A stretch of 64,000 nt of DNA from Uliginosibacterium sp036017065 (GCF_036017065.1 NZ_JAYXHR010000001.1:1240001-1304000), one strand, 5' to 3'. Shown: positions 28,652-37,321, counted from the stretch's first letter. Program-made: numbers and translations. The notes: generated by a model from the sequence alone, not told the origin.

Positions 28652-28990
28652 ATGATCGAACTCGTCAGTGCCGACCGCTGCATCGAATGCAACCTGTGCG
28701 TGAAGACCTGCCCGCGCGATGTCTTCGACGCAGTGCCGGATTCCATTCCGGTGATCGCCCGCAAGGAAGACTGCCAGACCTGCTTCATGTGCGAGCTGTA
28801 CTGTCCGGTGGACGCGCTGTTCGTCGCACCGCATGCGGACCTGGACGTGAAAGTGGACGAGGAGCACCTGTCCGAATCCGAACTGCTCGGTAGCTACGTG
28901 CGCAACATGGGTTGGCGCAAGGGCAAGGCCGGTGGCACCGACAAAGACCCGACACGCCTGCTGCGCATCCGCAATGCGAACGCGGGCTGA
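28652..28990 (+). CDS. AprB-like 2x[4Fe-4S] ferredoxin subunit
   Basis: 112 residues with CIECNLCVKTCP and CQTCFMCELYCP, enough cysteines for two [4Fe-4S] clusters. The tail LLGSYVRNMGWRKGKAGG matches the tail of the paralogue at 7101-7478. It starts 11 bp after the flavoprotein stop, so the two are cotranscribed and probably form a soluble heterodimer. Confidence 0.85.
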   Translation: MIELVSADRCIECNLCVKTCPRDVFDAVPDSIPVIARKEDCQTCFMCELYCPVDALFVAPHADLDVKVDEEHLSESELLGSYVRNMGWRKGKAGGTDKDPTRLLRIRNANAG

Positions 28991-29030
28991 TCACGACCGC
29001 AGCCCACGGTCGAACCGTGGTAGCCGCGCG

Positions 29031-29576
29031 TCAGCGTGCGGACTTCGGCGGGTACGGCTTGCCCAGGTCCCAGCGCGACTGCCAGTGCGCGACGTACTGT
29101 CGCGCAATTTCCGGCATGCCACGGATGACCACCACGTTCTCGGAATTGAGCGTCTCGGCGGACGGCGCGAAGTTGAAGGAGCCGGTTTCCACCGTTTCGC
29201 CATCGACGATGATCGTCTTGTCGTGGTGGATGTGGAAATGGTCGTTGGTGCGCAAGGCCACGCCGTTGCGCGTCACGAAGTCCATGGCCTTCCTGCTCGT
29301 CTTGCCGCGGTTGCGCTTCTTGTCGACCACGATGCGCACCTCCACGCCGCGCTTCTGCGCATCGACGAGCGCCTGGGCGATGTCCGGCGCCTGGAAGGCG
29401 TAGGCCAGCACCTGGATGCTGCGCTGCGCGCCACTGATCGTATCCAGCACCAGCTTGCGCGCCGAGCCCTCCGGCGAGAAACCGACCTGCACATCAGGTG
29501 CGGCCCACGCCAGGGGAGACATGCCGAGCAGCGCCACCAGCGCCATGCATCGGATCGCTTTCACTCTCATCTTCAT
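29031..29576 (-). CDS. Secreted phospholipase D-like (Nuc-type) protein
   Basis: 181 residues with an N-terminal signal peptide (MALVALLGMSPLAWA, cleavage likely near residue 26). The single HKD motif HHDKTIIVD is followed by ETGSFNFAPSAE, the GSxN element of the PLD superfamily. One HKD per chain and the length fit the Nuc/BfiL endonuclease-like group, which act as dimers on nucleic acid or phosphodiesters, here probably in the periplasm. It faces the ferredoxin gene convergently and is not part of the sulfur operon. Confidence 0.85.
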   Translation of the reverse strand: MKMRVKAIRCMALVALLGMSPLAWAAPDVQVGFSPEGSARKLVLDTISGAQRSIQVLAYAFQAPDIAQALVDAQKRGVEVRIVVDKKRNRGKTSRKAMDFVTRNGVALRTNDHFHIHHDKTIIVDGETVETGSFNFAPSAETLNSENVVVIRGMPEIARQYVAHWQSRWDLGKPYPPKSAR

Positions 29577-29901
29577 GTTGCGGACCCTCGTGTCCGTTGG
29601 CCGGAGCCGTCCTGTCCGAATCTACGCCACACGGGCGTCGCGCAGTACGACCGGCCGCAGGCGCTCGCGAATTTGACCAGCCTCAAATCCGGTGCTGCGC
29701 AGATCTACGCAGCACCAGCCGCACCACGCCACCGACCGCACGCCGAAGCCTCGGCAGGCACTGGCGTACAAGCCAGAACCCCACCTAACCCCGTATGCAT
29801 ATTCAGCCCTGCTGGATAACCAAATCTGAAATGCATTGTTCCGCGCCCATCGTCCCCTGCCTAGATTGATGGGCGCAATCACTCCCTCTTCAGGAATCAT
29901 C
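29577..29901. promoter_or_regulatory. Promoter/leader region of the SsuABC-type operon
   Basis: This 325-bp gap separates divergent genes. No sigma-54 match was found. A perfect 9-bp inverted repeat, GCGCCCATC (29844-29852) with GATGGGCGC (29869-29877), lies 24 bp before ATG 29902 and would form a hairpin in the leader or a protein site. CTGGC-N6-GCCAG around 29770 is a second small palindrome. Confidence 0.4.
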
Positions 29902-30879
29902 ATGTTGAACAGAATCACTGCCGCAGTCTTCAGCTCCGCACTCGCTCTCTCGCTCGGTCTCGCCGCCTTCTCGGCGAGTGCCCAGCAGGAGATCCGCCTG
30001 GGCTACTCCTCCATCAACCCGGAAACGCGCATCGCCAAGGACAAGGGCTGGATCGAAGAAGCCCTGAAGCCAAAAGGCGTGACGGTCAAATGGGTGGAAT
30101 CGCTCGGCAGCAACAAGAGTCTGGAGTTCCTGCGTGGCAAGGCGGTGGACATCGCCTCCACCAGCTCGGCCTCCGCCTTCCTGGCGCGCGCCAACGGCAC
30201 GCCCATCAAGTTCGTCTACTGGACCGGCCGCAACGCACACGGCGCGCCGATCCTCGTGCGTCATGACGCACCCTACAAGAGCATCAACGACCTGCGTGGC
30301 AAGAAGATCGCCGCCACGCCGGGCACCGGCCCGTACATCTCGCTGATCGCAGCGCTGCACAAGCACGGTCTGACCGACAAGGACGTGGACATCGTGAGCC
30401 TGCAACACGCGCAAGGCCGCCTGGCACTGGCCGCCGGCCGCGTCGAAGCCTGGGCCGCGCTGGAACCGGACTGGACGATTGCCGAAGTGCAGACCAAGGC
30501 CCGTGTGCTGTTCGTGGACAAGAGCCTGGCCGGCGGTGGTGGCCTGAACGTGCGCGAGGAATACCTGAAGGCCAACCCGGAGATCGTGAAGATCGTGCTG
30601 GCGCAGTTCAACCGCGCACGCGTCTTCACCAAGCAGAACCCGGAACAGGCGATCAAGGATTTCGCCGAATCGTCCAAGATCGATATCGACGTGGCCCGCC
30701 GCGTCTTCGAGCGCCAGCTGCAGCAGGACGACAACCCCGAGATCGTCGCCAAGGACGCAGCCGACCTGGCCTACTGGGGCGAGCTGTACAAGAAGCTGGG
30801 CTCGGTGCCGGCCGACACGGACGTGAATGCCGTCGTCAAGGCCGTGCTGGAGCCGGGCTTCTACAAGTCGGCTGACTGA
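29902..30879 (+). CDS. Aliphatic sulfonate-type ABC transporter binding protein (SsuA-like)
   Basis: 325 residues with a clear signal peptide (ALALSLGLAAFSASA, cleavage near residue 27). The mature start EIRLGYSSINPETRIAKDKG and the domain pieces LRGKKIAATPGTGPY and AWAALEPDW are typical of SsuA/TauA/NMT1-like periplasmic proteins for sulfonates, taurine or nitrate-like anions. It is followed by permease and ATPase genes with 14 and 10 bp gaps, forming an SsuACB-type importer. The downstream desulfinase-like genes support an organosulfur ligand. Confidence 0.85.
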   Translation: MLNRITAAVFSSALALSLGLAAFSASAQQEIRLGYSSINPETRIAKDKGWIEEALKPKGVTVKWVESLGSNKSLEFLRGKAVDIASTSSASAFLARANGTPIKFVYWTGRNAHGAPILVRHDAPYKSINDLRGKKIAATPGTGPYISLIAALHKHGLTDKDVDIVSLQHAQGRLALAAGRVEAWAALEPDWTIAEVQTKARVLFVDKSLAGGGGLNVREEYLKANPEIVKIVLAQFNRARVFTKQNPEQAIKDFAESSKIDIDVARRVFERQLQQDDNPEIVAKDAADLAYWGELYKKLGSVPADTDVNAVVKAVLEPGFYKSAD

Positions 30880-30893
30880 GGCCGGGGGCCGCC

Positions 30894-31724
30894 ATGTCTG
30901 AACTCATCCTGAACCTGGTGCGCCCGCTGGGCGCGCCCAGCTGGGGGCGCGGTCTGGCGGACCGCAGTTCCTCGATCATTCGCCCACTGATCTTCCCTGC
31001 GTTGATCCTGCTGGTGTGGCAAAGCGTGGGCACCTTCCAGCTCGTCGACCCAGTGCTGCTGCCGACGCCGACGCGCGTGCTCGGCGCGCTGTGGGACATG
31101 CTCAGCAGCGGCTTCCTGAATCCGCACCTGGCCATCTCTTTCCAGCGCGTGCTGCTGGGCTTTGCCAGCGGCGTCACGGTGGCCATCGTCGTCGGTGCCA
31201 TCACCGGGTACTCGCGCTTCTGGCGCTCCATCATCGACCCGACCATCCACGCGCTGCGCACGATTCCGGGCCTGGCCTGGATTCCGATGTTCATCCTGTG
31301 GCTGGGCATCGACGAAAGCTCCAAGGTCGTGCTGATCGCCAAGGCCGCGTTCTTCCCGACCTATCTGAACTTCATGTCGGGTATCGCGCGGGCCGACCGC
31401 AAGCTCATCGAGGTCGGCGAGGTGTACCGCCTGCGCGGTGCGCGTCTCGTCACCAAGGTGATGCTGCCCTACAGCCTGCCCTTCCTCTTCGTCGGCCTGC
31501 GCCAGTCGATGGGCGTGGCCTGGCTGGTGGTGGTGGCGGCGGAACTGATGGGCGCGTCCAGCGGAATCGGCTACGTGCTGCTCGACGGCGAGATGACCGG
31601 CCGCGCGCAGATCGTCATGGCCTGCATGATCGTCTTCGCGCTGTGCGGCAAGACCACCGACCTGATCATCGCAAAGATTTCCAACCGCGTGCTGCGCTGG
31701 CAGGACACGGTCGAGAAAGAGTGA
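30894..31724 (+). CDS. Sulfonate-type ABC transporter permease (SsuC-like)
   Basis: 276 residues and about six membrane helices. The cytoplasmic coupling loop is in EVGEVYRLRGARLVTKVMLP, the position of the EAA motif, and the region AWIPMFILWLGIDESSKV is characteristic of SsuC/TauC permeases. Spacing to the neighbouring genes is 14 and 10 bp. It forms the inner-membrane channel for the importer. Confidence 0.9.
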   Translation: MSELILNLVRPLGAPSWGRGLADRSSSIIRPLIFPALILLVWQSVGTFQLVDPVLLPTPTRVLGALWDMLSSGFLNPHLAISFQRVLLGFASGVTVAIVVGAITGYSRFWRSIIDPTIHALRTIPGLAWIPMFILWLGIDESSKVVLIAKAAFFPTYLNFMSGIARADRKLIEVGEVYRLRGARLVTKVMLPYSLPFLFVGLRQSMGVAWLVVVAAELMGASSGIGYVLLDGEMTGRAQIVMACMIVFALCGKTTDLIIAKISNRVLRWQDTVEKE

Positions 31725-31734
31725 GGCACCAACC

Positions 31735-32499
31735 ATGATCGAGATACAACGACTGGTGAAGAAGTTCGGCGACTTCGCCGCGCTGGGGCCGCTGGGTTTC
31801 AACTTCGACCAGGAACGCATCCTCACCGTGATCGGTGCCAGCGGCTGCGGCAAGAGCACCCTGCTGCGCCTGCTGGCCGGGCTGGAGACGCCCACGCAAG
31901 GGCAGATCAAGCTCGACGGCGAACTCATCACCGGGCCGCACAAGCGCATCAGCGTGGCCTTCCAGGAACCGCGCCTGATGCCCTGGCTGAACGTCGCGGA
32001 CAACGTCGAACTGGCGATCTGGGACTGGCCGGTGGAAGAACGCAAGGCCGCCGTGGAAGCCGCGCTGAAGAAGGTTTCGCTCACCGCGTTCGCCAAGGCG
32101 CTGCCCAAGCAGTTGTCCGGCGGCATGGCGCAACGCGTGGGCCTGGCCCGCGCACTGGTCGGCAGCCCTCGCCTGCTGCTGCTCGACGAACCCTTCAGCG
32201 CGCTGGACCCGCTGACGCGTGTGCGCATGCAGGACCACCTGCTGGAGATCGTTGGCAACGAAGGGCCGAACGTGCTGTTCATCACCCACGACATCGACGA
32301 GGCCATCGTGCTGTCCGACCGCGTCATCGTGCTGGACGGCCCGCCCGCGACGATCCGCCGCGACCTGCGCATCGACCTGCCGAAACCACGCAAGCGCTCG
32401 GCCGCCGACTTCCAGGAGATCAAGGAACTGCTGCTGGCCGATCTGCTGCCGGAGCGCATCGGCGCGTCGGATGCAGCGTCAGTGGCTGCGGCGGCTTGA
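31735..32499 (+). CDS. Sulfonate-type ABC transporter ATPase (SsuB-like)
   Basis: 254 residues with Walker A GASGCGKST (about 38-46), Q-loop AFQEPRLMPW, signature LSGGMAQRVGLARAL and Walker B LLLLDEPFSALD followed by the switch histidine in FITHDIDEA. Size and the EPRLMPW Q-loop match the SsuB/TauB/NrtD group. It is the last transporter gene and lies 69 bp before the first desulfinase-like gene. Confidence 0.92.
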   Translation: MIEIQRLVKKFGDFAALGPLGFNFDQERILTVIGASGCGKSTLLRLLAGLETPTQGQIKLDGELITGPHKRISVAFQEPRLMPWLNVADNVELAIWDWPVEERKAAVEAALKKVSLTAFAKALPKQLSGGMAQRVGLARALVGSPRLLLLDEPFSALDPLTRVRMQDHLLEIVGNEGPNVLFITHDIDEAIVLSDRVIVLDGPPATIRRDLRIDLPKPRKRSAADFQEIKELLLADLLPERIGASDAASVAAAA

Positions 32500-32568
32500 C
32501 GCCCGAACACTCGTCGTCCCCTGTTGAACGTTCTGAAGAACACTCACTGAAGCAAAGGACTCATCACC

Positions 32569-33669
32569 ATGAGCAACGCACAGAGCACCGCATCGAACAC
32601 CCCCGCACAGGAAGTGCTGTACACCATCTGCCCGGTTTTCGTGGCCACCAACGTCGCGCTGGAACTCGGCTTCATCGACGAGGAATTCCGTCGCGTCAAT
32701 GCGAAGCCGCGCTACCTGCGCTCGCTGCCGGACAACGCTGGCTGGCTGCCGCACTTCACCCACTCGCTGCCCAAGCTGTTCCGTGACGGCGGCGCGATCC
32801 CCACCATCCAGGCGCGCGCCGACCTCACCGACACCACCCTGATCGCCACCACCGCCGCAGTCACCGGCGGCCAGATCCTGGTGCGCAGCGATTCCGGCAT
32901 CCATCGCGTCGGCGATCTGAAAGGCCGTCGCATCGGCCTGACGCGCAGCCTCGCCACGGAGAAGATCGACTTCGTGCGCGGCACCGCCGAGCGCGGCATC
33001 GAACTGGCGCTGGCGGTCAACGGCCTCACCCGCAATGACGTGCAGATCGTCGACCTCGACGCACCGGAAGCAAAGCCCGCCGCACCCGCCGAGCGCCCGG
33101 CGCAGAACTGGACCTACCTGCACAACCACGTGCCGGAAGACCAACTCGCGCTGCAGGAAGGCCGCATCGAAGCCATCTACATCAGCCCGGCCCGCTCGAT
33201 CCGCCTCGTCGCCACCGGTGAATTCAAGATCATCGAAGACCTGGACCGCTATTCCGACTGGACCCTGCGCGTCACCAACGGCCCGTACACCACCGCCGTG
33301 AACACCGCGTTCGCCAAGGCGCACCCGGAAGTCGTCGTCGCCTGGCTGCGCGCCGCCATCCGCGGCGGCCAGTGGGTGAACGCCAACCGCCGCGCCGCCG
33401 CCGACATCTTCGCGCGCACCACCACGTATCGCGACGCCGAGCAGATCGCCACGCTGATCCAGCACCAGGACTTCGTGCCCAGCCTGTCCCCGCAGAACCT
33501 CGCCGGCGTCACGATCCAGAAAGACTTCCTGGTCAGCCACGGCTACCAGAAGAACGACTTCCGCATCGAAGACTGGGCGGACGCGAGCTATCTGGAAGAG
33601 GCGCATGCGTCGCTGCGTGCAGAGGCCGGACACGCTGGTTCAACAAGCGGCCTGCGCAAGGCGGCCTGA
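32569..33669 (+). CDS. DszB-like desulfinase (cytoplasmic, periplasmic-binding fold), copy 1
   Basis: 366 residues with no signal peptide, although the fold is that of sulfonate-binding proteins. Against DszB (2-hydroxybiphenyl-2-sulfinate desulfinase), as I remember its sequence, the catalytic residues line up: Cys21 in YTICPV, His62 in PHFTH, Arg72 and the following glycines in LFRDGG, with the same 10-residue His-Arg spacing as His60-Arg70. GRRIGL (about 122) and the C-terminal EDWADASYLEEA also match. The likely reaction is release of sulfite from an organic sulfinate in the cytoplasm. Automated annotation would probably call it an ABC substrate-binding protein. The substrate is unknown. 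Confidence 0.72.
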   Translation: MSNAQSTASNTPAQEVLYTICPVFVATNVALELGFIDEEFRRVNAKPRYLRSLPDNAGWLPHFTHSLPKLFRDGGAIPTIQARADLTDTTLIATTAAVTGGQILVRSDSGIHRVGDLKGRRIGLTRSLATEKIDFVRGTAERGIELALAVNGLTRNDVQIVDLDAPEAKPAAPAERPAQNWTYLHNHVPEDQLALQEGRIEAIYISPARSIRLVATGEFKIIEDLDRYSDWTLRVTNGPYTTAVNTAFAKAHPEVVVAWLRAAIRGGQWVNANRRAAADIFARTTTYRDAEQIATLIQHQDFVPSLSPQNLAGVTIQKDFLVSHGYQKNDFRIEDWADASYLEEAHASLRAEAGHAGSTSGLRKAA

Positions 33670-33691
33670 GGTCACGCATCGCACCCAACTC

Positions 33692-33776
33692 CGTCATTCC
33701 CGCGGAAGCGGGAATCCAGTGACTTTGAGCAACGCTGCGTGAACGACGCTGGATTCCCGCTTCTGCAGGAATGACG
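33692..33776. repeat. Family C palindromic element
   Basis: CGTCATTCCCGCGGAAGCGG on the left and TTCTGCAGGAATGACG on the right, directly after the first desulfinase-like gene. A CTCTCC-type hairpin (33781-33805) follows. Confidence 0.65.
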
Positions 33777-33891
33777 ACCACTCTCCTCGCTCACTTGCGA
33801 GAGAGGGGCTGGGGGAGAGGGCAGCGGCGGAAATCAGACGACCTGCGCAAGACGGCACAAGCAACGCACAACCACTTACCTCGTCATTCCC

Positions 33892-34054
33892 GCCCTTCGA
33901 CAAGCTCAGGGCACGCGAGCCTGCGGCCGGACGGGAATCCAGCGTTGTTGCACTTCCAGCAACCAGACAAAGTCACTGGATTCCCGCACGGCCCCCAAGC
34001 TTCGGTCCCTGAGCTTGTCGAAGGGGCCGACGGATCGAGGCACACAGGAATGAC
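33892..34054. repeat. Family C palindromic element, long form
   Basis: A 163-bp imperfect palindrome with CGTCATTCCCGCCCTTCGAC at the left and inverted GAGCTTGTCGAAGGGG near the right end. The arrangement is the same as at 7648-7820. Confidence 0.6.
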
Positions 34055-34075
34055 CGATCAATCAAGGAGCATCAC

Positions 34076-35164
34076 ATGGGAATCATCAACGAAGCCGGCC
34101 TCACCACCGCCGCCTCGGACGCCACCACCACCGACACCCGCGTCGCCGCGCGCTACACCATCTGCCCGGTGCTGGTCGCCTCCGGCGTCGCCAACGAACT
34201 CGGCTGGCTGGCGGAAGAACTCAACCGCGTCGGTGGCAAGCTGGACTACCTGCGCGCCCGCCCGGACGAGCACGGCTGGCTGGAGCACTACAACCACAAG
34301 TCGCCCAACCTCTTCCGCGACGGCGGCAACAGCCCGGCGATCTGGGCCAAGGCCGACATCCGCGACACGGTGCTGATCGGCCTGACGCAGGCACAACCCG
34401 CCGGCAAGATCATCGCGCGCAGCGACGCGCCGATCTACAGCGTGGCGCAACTGCGCGGCAAGCGCATCGGCCTGTACCGCAGCCACATCGCGGAGAAGAT
34501 CGACTTCCGTCGCGCCACCAGCGAGCGCGGCATCCATGTCGCACTCGCACTGCATGGCCTGAGCGAAGCCGACGTGCAGATCATCGACATCGACGCACCC
34601 GACGTGCACGTCGACACGCCCTCGCAAGGCCCGTCGGAAACCTGGGGCCGCCTGCGCGACAAGGCCGCACGCGGCGTCGAGCTGCAGGCACTGTCACGTG
34701 GCGAGATCGACGCCTACTACGAGTACGGCCTGGGCCTGTCCGACACGCTGGAACAGAGCGGCGAGTTCAAGGTGCTGGACGACCTGGACCGCTACCCGGA
34801 CTGGACGCTGGGCATCGCCAACGCACCGCGCACGCTGACCGTCAGCGCCGAGTTCGCCCGCGACCACCGCGACGTCGTAGTCGCCTGGCTGCGTGCCTCC
34901 ATCCGCGCCGGCCGCTGGATCAACGCCCACCCGCAAGCCGCCGCCGCCGTCTTCCACCGCACCACGCTCTACCCGGAAGCCGCCACCGCCCGCCTGCTGC
35001 CGCGCTACGACCTGGTGCCCAACCTGTTACCGCAGAACCTCATCGGCCTGCGCATCGCCAAGGACTTCCTGCGCGAGCGTGGCTATGTGAAGAACGACTT
35101 CGACGTGAACGACTGGGCCGACAGTAGCTACCTGGAAGAAGCGCTGGCCAGCTTGCAGCGCTGA
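34076..35164 (+). CDS. DszB-like desulfinase, copy 2
   Basis: 362 residues, paralogous to 32569-33669 and also without a signal peptide. The presumed catalytic set is intact: Cys30 in YTICPV, His71 in EHYNH, Arg81 in LFRDGG, again 10 residues between His and Arg. GKRIGLYRS and the C-terminal NDWADSSYLEEALASL are shared with copy 1, but the 165-185 loop region (THVD-like to RGVELQALSRGEIDAYYEYG) differs, so the two copies probably take different substrates. It ends 18 bp before a strong terminator, closing the organosulfur locus. Confidence 0.72.
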   Translation: MGIINEAGLTTAASDATTTDTRVAARYTICPVLVASGVANELGWLAEELNRVGGKLDYLRARPDEHGWLEHYNHKSPNLFRDGGNSPAIWAKADIRDTVLIGLTQAQPAGKIIARSDAPIYSVAQLRGKRIGLYRSHIAEKIDFRRATSERGIHVALALHGLSEADVQIIDIDAPDVHVDTPSQGPSETWGRLRDKAARGVELQALSRGEIDAYYEYGLGLSDTLEQSGEFKVLDDLDRYPDWTLGIANAPRTLTVSAEFARDHRDVVVAWLRASIRAGRWINAHPQAAAAVFHRTTLYPEAATARLLPRYDLVPNLLPQNLIGLRIAKDFLRERGYVKNDFDVNDWADSSYLEEALASLQR

Positions 35165-35182
35165 ACCTTACCGCCGCTAACT

Positions 35183-35219
35183 AAAACGCCCACGACTGCG
35201 ATGCAGTCGTGGGCGTTTT
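35183..35219 (+). terminator. Strong rho-independent terminator of the organosulfur locus
   Basis: A perfect 17-bp stem (35183-35199 with 35203-35219) around the 3-nt loop GAT, ending in TTTT. The A-tract on the left makes it bidirectional. It separates the sulfur locus from the low-G+C island to the right. Confidence 0.9.
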
Positions 35220-35393
35220 TGCGCTGGGTTTTCTCCGTTTGCCGCTTGGCAAACTCGGCGGCTCACAGCCGAACCGCCGGCGCAATCCTCTCAGATACTA
35301 CAGAGACGTTGTGCCTCCCTCTCTGCAAAACCCCTTGGTATATGATCGCGACGCACCCGGCAGCGAAAACATGAACGGTGGGCAACGTACAGA

Positions 35394-36425
35394 ATGACAA
35401 AAAGATTCTTGGACTGGGCGTCACACGGGGGTTGCTCGAACAAGGCCTGCGTAAGCGACCTTCGACAGCTGCTTACCATCATGGGAAACCACGGCAATGA
35501 CTACCTAAGGCAGGACTCGTCGAGAATGCGCGATGCCGCATCGTTCTCGTTGCCGTCTAACAACGTGGTTGCGACTATCGATGTGGTGCTTCCTTACGTT
35601 CCGAGTGTTGTTCACTTCGCGCGTATTGCCGTAAACCACATTCTGAATGACATATACGCAACTCACGGAGTGCCAGCGTTCGCATTGGCCCTGCTTGGAA
35701 TTCCGAAAGGAATGGATGGCAACAATCCTATCGTTGCGGAGCTCATGCTCTCAGCACAAGAGGCATTGAGAGACGAAGGCGCCCTGCTTGTTGGCGGTCA
35801 CACCATGGCACACCAAGAGGATCTGTATCTAGGACTCTCGGTTGTAGGGACTGCCGCCTCTATGCCTAATACGGCCCCCCTTTCCCAAGGGGACATACTG
35901 ATTTTAACGAAGAGATTAGGCACCAGCGTCGCGAGCGTCCTCTGGAGAACAGAACCAATGCTGGAGAACGACTTCGAAGACGTAATACACGGAATGCTCA
36001 GATCAAATCGAATAACTTCATCCATTCTAAGGAATTTCGGTATCCAAGAATGCACTGATGTTTCGGGATTTGGGCTAGCTCGCGCAGCCCATAGCTTGAC
36101 AAACAGACTGCGCTGCTCCGCAAAAATTTATGTGGAGAAGCTTCCAATTTACGCGTCTATTGAGCAGCATCTGAAGGAAGAACTCACCACGCGCCAGTAT
36201 CTTTACAATTGCGAAGATGCTGCAGGCTTCTCCATAAACATGGAGAGAGTGGACGACGCCAAGAAGTGCATTCTTTTTGACTCTCAAATGTCAGGCGGAA
36301 TGCTGTTCGCGTGCCCCCGCCATCTGGCAGACAAGCTAGTTACGCAGATTCTCGAAGATGGGGATGAAGCCACTGCAATCGGCGAGATTTACTTCGAATC
36401 AGTAGGGGCCATCAAATGGCTATAG
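35394..36425 (+). CDS. SelD-like (AIR synthase-fold) ATP-dependent protein
   Basis: 343 residues resembling selenide, water dikinase along its length. The N-terminal SHGGCSNK keeps a Cys (14) and Lys (17) in the same C-x-x-K spacing as Cys17/Lys20 of E. coli SelD. RDAASF, ATIDVV, LVGGHT and DVSGFGLARA correspond to the ATP/metal segments RDDAAVY, TTDFF, AGGHS and DVTGFGLLGH, and QMSGGML to QTSGGLL. SelD uses ATP to make selenophosphate. No selA, selB or mnmH is nearby and the sequence is divergent, so another phosphoryl product is possible. First gene of a five-gene operon; G+C drops to about half here. Confidence 0.75.
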   Translation: MTKRFLDWASHGGCSNKACVSDLRQLLTIMGNHGNDYLRQDSSRMRDAASFSLPSNNVVATIDVVLPYVPSVVHFARIAVNHILNDIYATHGVPAFALALLGIPKGMDGNNPIVAELMLSAQEALRDEGALLVGGHTMAHQEDLYLGLSVVGTAASMPNTAPLSQGDILILTKRLGTSVASVLWRTEPMLENDFEDVIHGMLRSNRITSSILRNFGIQECTDVSGFGLARAAHSLTNRLRCSAKIYVEKLPIYASIEQHLKEELTTRQYLYNCEDAAGFSINMERVDDAKKCILFDSQMSGGMLFACPRHLADKLVTQILEDGDEATAIGEIYFESVGAIKWL

Positions 36426-37321
36426 ACACGTTTGATCGCGACCGCCACGTCGAACTAGAAACCAAGAGCGAATCTCTTGCCCACTATGACAGCCCCACAC
36501 ATAACTCCCTACACCACACAGAGCACAAGGAGACACTGCCCTTGAAGTGGGCAGGCGGCAAGCGACACATACTGCCTCACTTAACCAAATTCTTTCTGCA
36601 AGGGCATTTGAGGTATTTCGAGCCATTCTTGGGCGGTGGCGCCGCGTACTTTGCTTTTTGCCCTCACAAGCCGTTTATCTCTGACTCAAATGCGGAACTC
36701 GTTAACACCTACGAAGCCATAAGAAGCGACCCAGCCGGGGTTCATCGTTTGTATCAACGCCATCGCCGGCAACACAGCAAAGAGTACTACTACTCGGTTC
36801 GCGCATCACAACCGCGAAGCTCTCACGGCACAGCAGCTCGTATGATTTATCTAAACCAAGCTTGCTTCAACGGCTTGTATCGGGTTAACCAACGAGGTGA
36901 ATTCAACGTACCGATTGGCTCCAAGCGCCCGACAGACTTTAGTCTGCATCAGTTCACATCATGGGCCCATAAACTGCGAGGAGCGCAGATAAGGCCTCTC
37001 GACTTCGAAGAGAGCATCTCACGCTCCAAGCCCGGGGACTTCATATTTGCCGACCCTCCGTACGCGTTATCAAGCGCAAACGGTAGCTTTCTTAGATACA
37101 ACGAAAAAATATTCTCATGGGACGACCAGCTTCGTTTATTCAACTGCTTGAAGAAAGCAGTTCATCGAGGTGTTCGTGTGGTAGCGACCAACGCCAGCGA
37201 GCCAGCCATTATTGAGCTTTACGCGCAGATTTTTGACGTTCGTGAAGTTAGAACGAAGAGCTACATTGCCGCAGACTCCAGACACAGAGGAATGGGAAAG
37301 GAGATATTAATTCATGGATGA
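36416..37321 (+). CDS. Dam-type (D12 class) N6-adenine DNA methyltransferase
   Basis: 301 residues. An N-terminal extension of about 40 residues precedes the family opening PLKWAGGKRHIL. The AdoMet motif is FEPFLGGGAAYFAF and the catalytic motif IV is FADPPY (about residues 213-218), as in Dam, DpnM and EcoRV-type methylases. FNGLYRVNQRGEFNVPIG is the conserved target-recognition-adjacent segment. It probably methylates adenine in a short palindrome such as GATC. It overlaps the upstream gene by 10 bp and the downstream gene by 8 bp, with no cognate restriction enzyme visible in the operon. Confidence 0.88.
   Translation: MAIDTFDRDRHVELETKSESLAHYDSPTHNSLHHTEHKETLPLKWAGGKRHILPHLTKFFLQGHLRYFEPFLGGGAAYFAFCPHKPFISDSNAELVNTYEAIRSDPAGVHRLYQRHRRQHSKEYYYSVRASQPRSSHGTAARMIYLNQACFNGLYRVNQRGEFNVPIGSKRPTDFSLHQFTSWAHKLRGAQIRPLDFEESISRSKPGDFIFADPPYALSSANGSFLRYNEKIFSWDDQLRLFNCLKKAVHRGVRVVATNASEPAIIELYAQIFDVREVRTKSYIAADSRHRGMGKEILIHG

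Larger units (their letters stand above)
33670..34075. other. 406-bp repeat-filled gap between the two desulfinase-like genes
   Basis: Contains two family C elements and a CTCTCC hairpin, with no gene. AAGGAG before ATG 34076 gives the second gene its own ribosome-binding site. No promoter was recognised, so read-through from upstream is likely. Confidence 0.55.

Noticed and set aside
29902..30879. Treating the SsuA-like protein as a third desulfinase
   Set aside because: It has a clear signal peptide and lacks the Cys/His/Arg set, so it is the true periplasmic binding protein.
35209..35397. 62-codon frame ending in ATGA at the SelD-like start
   Set aside because: It begins inside the strong terminator stem and has no recognisable sequence; the overlap with the ATG is coincidental.
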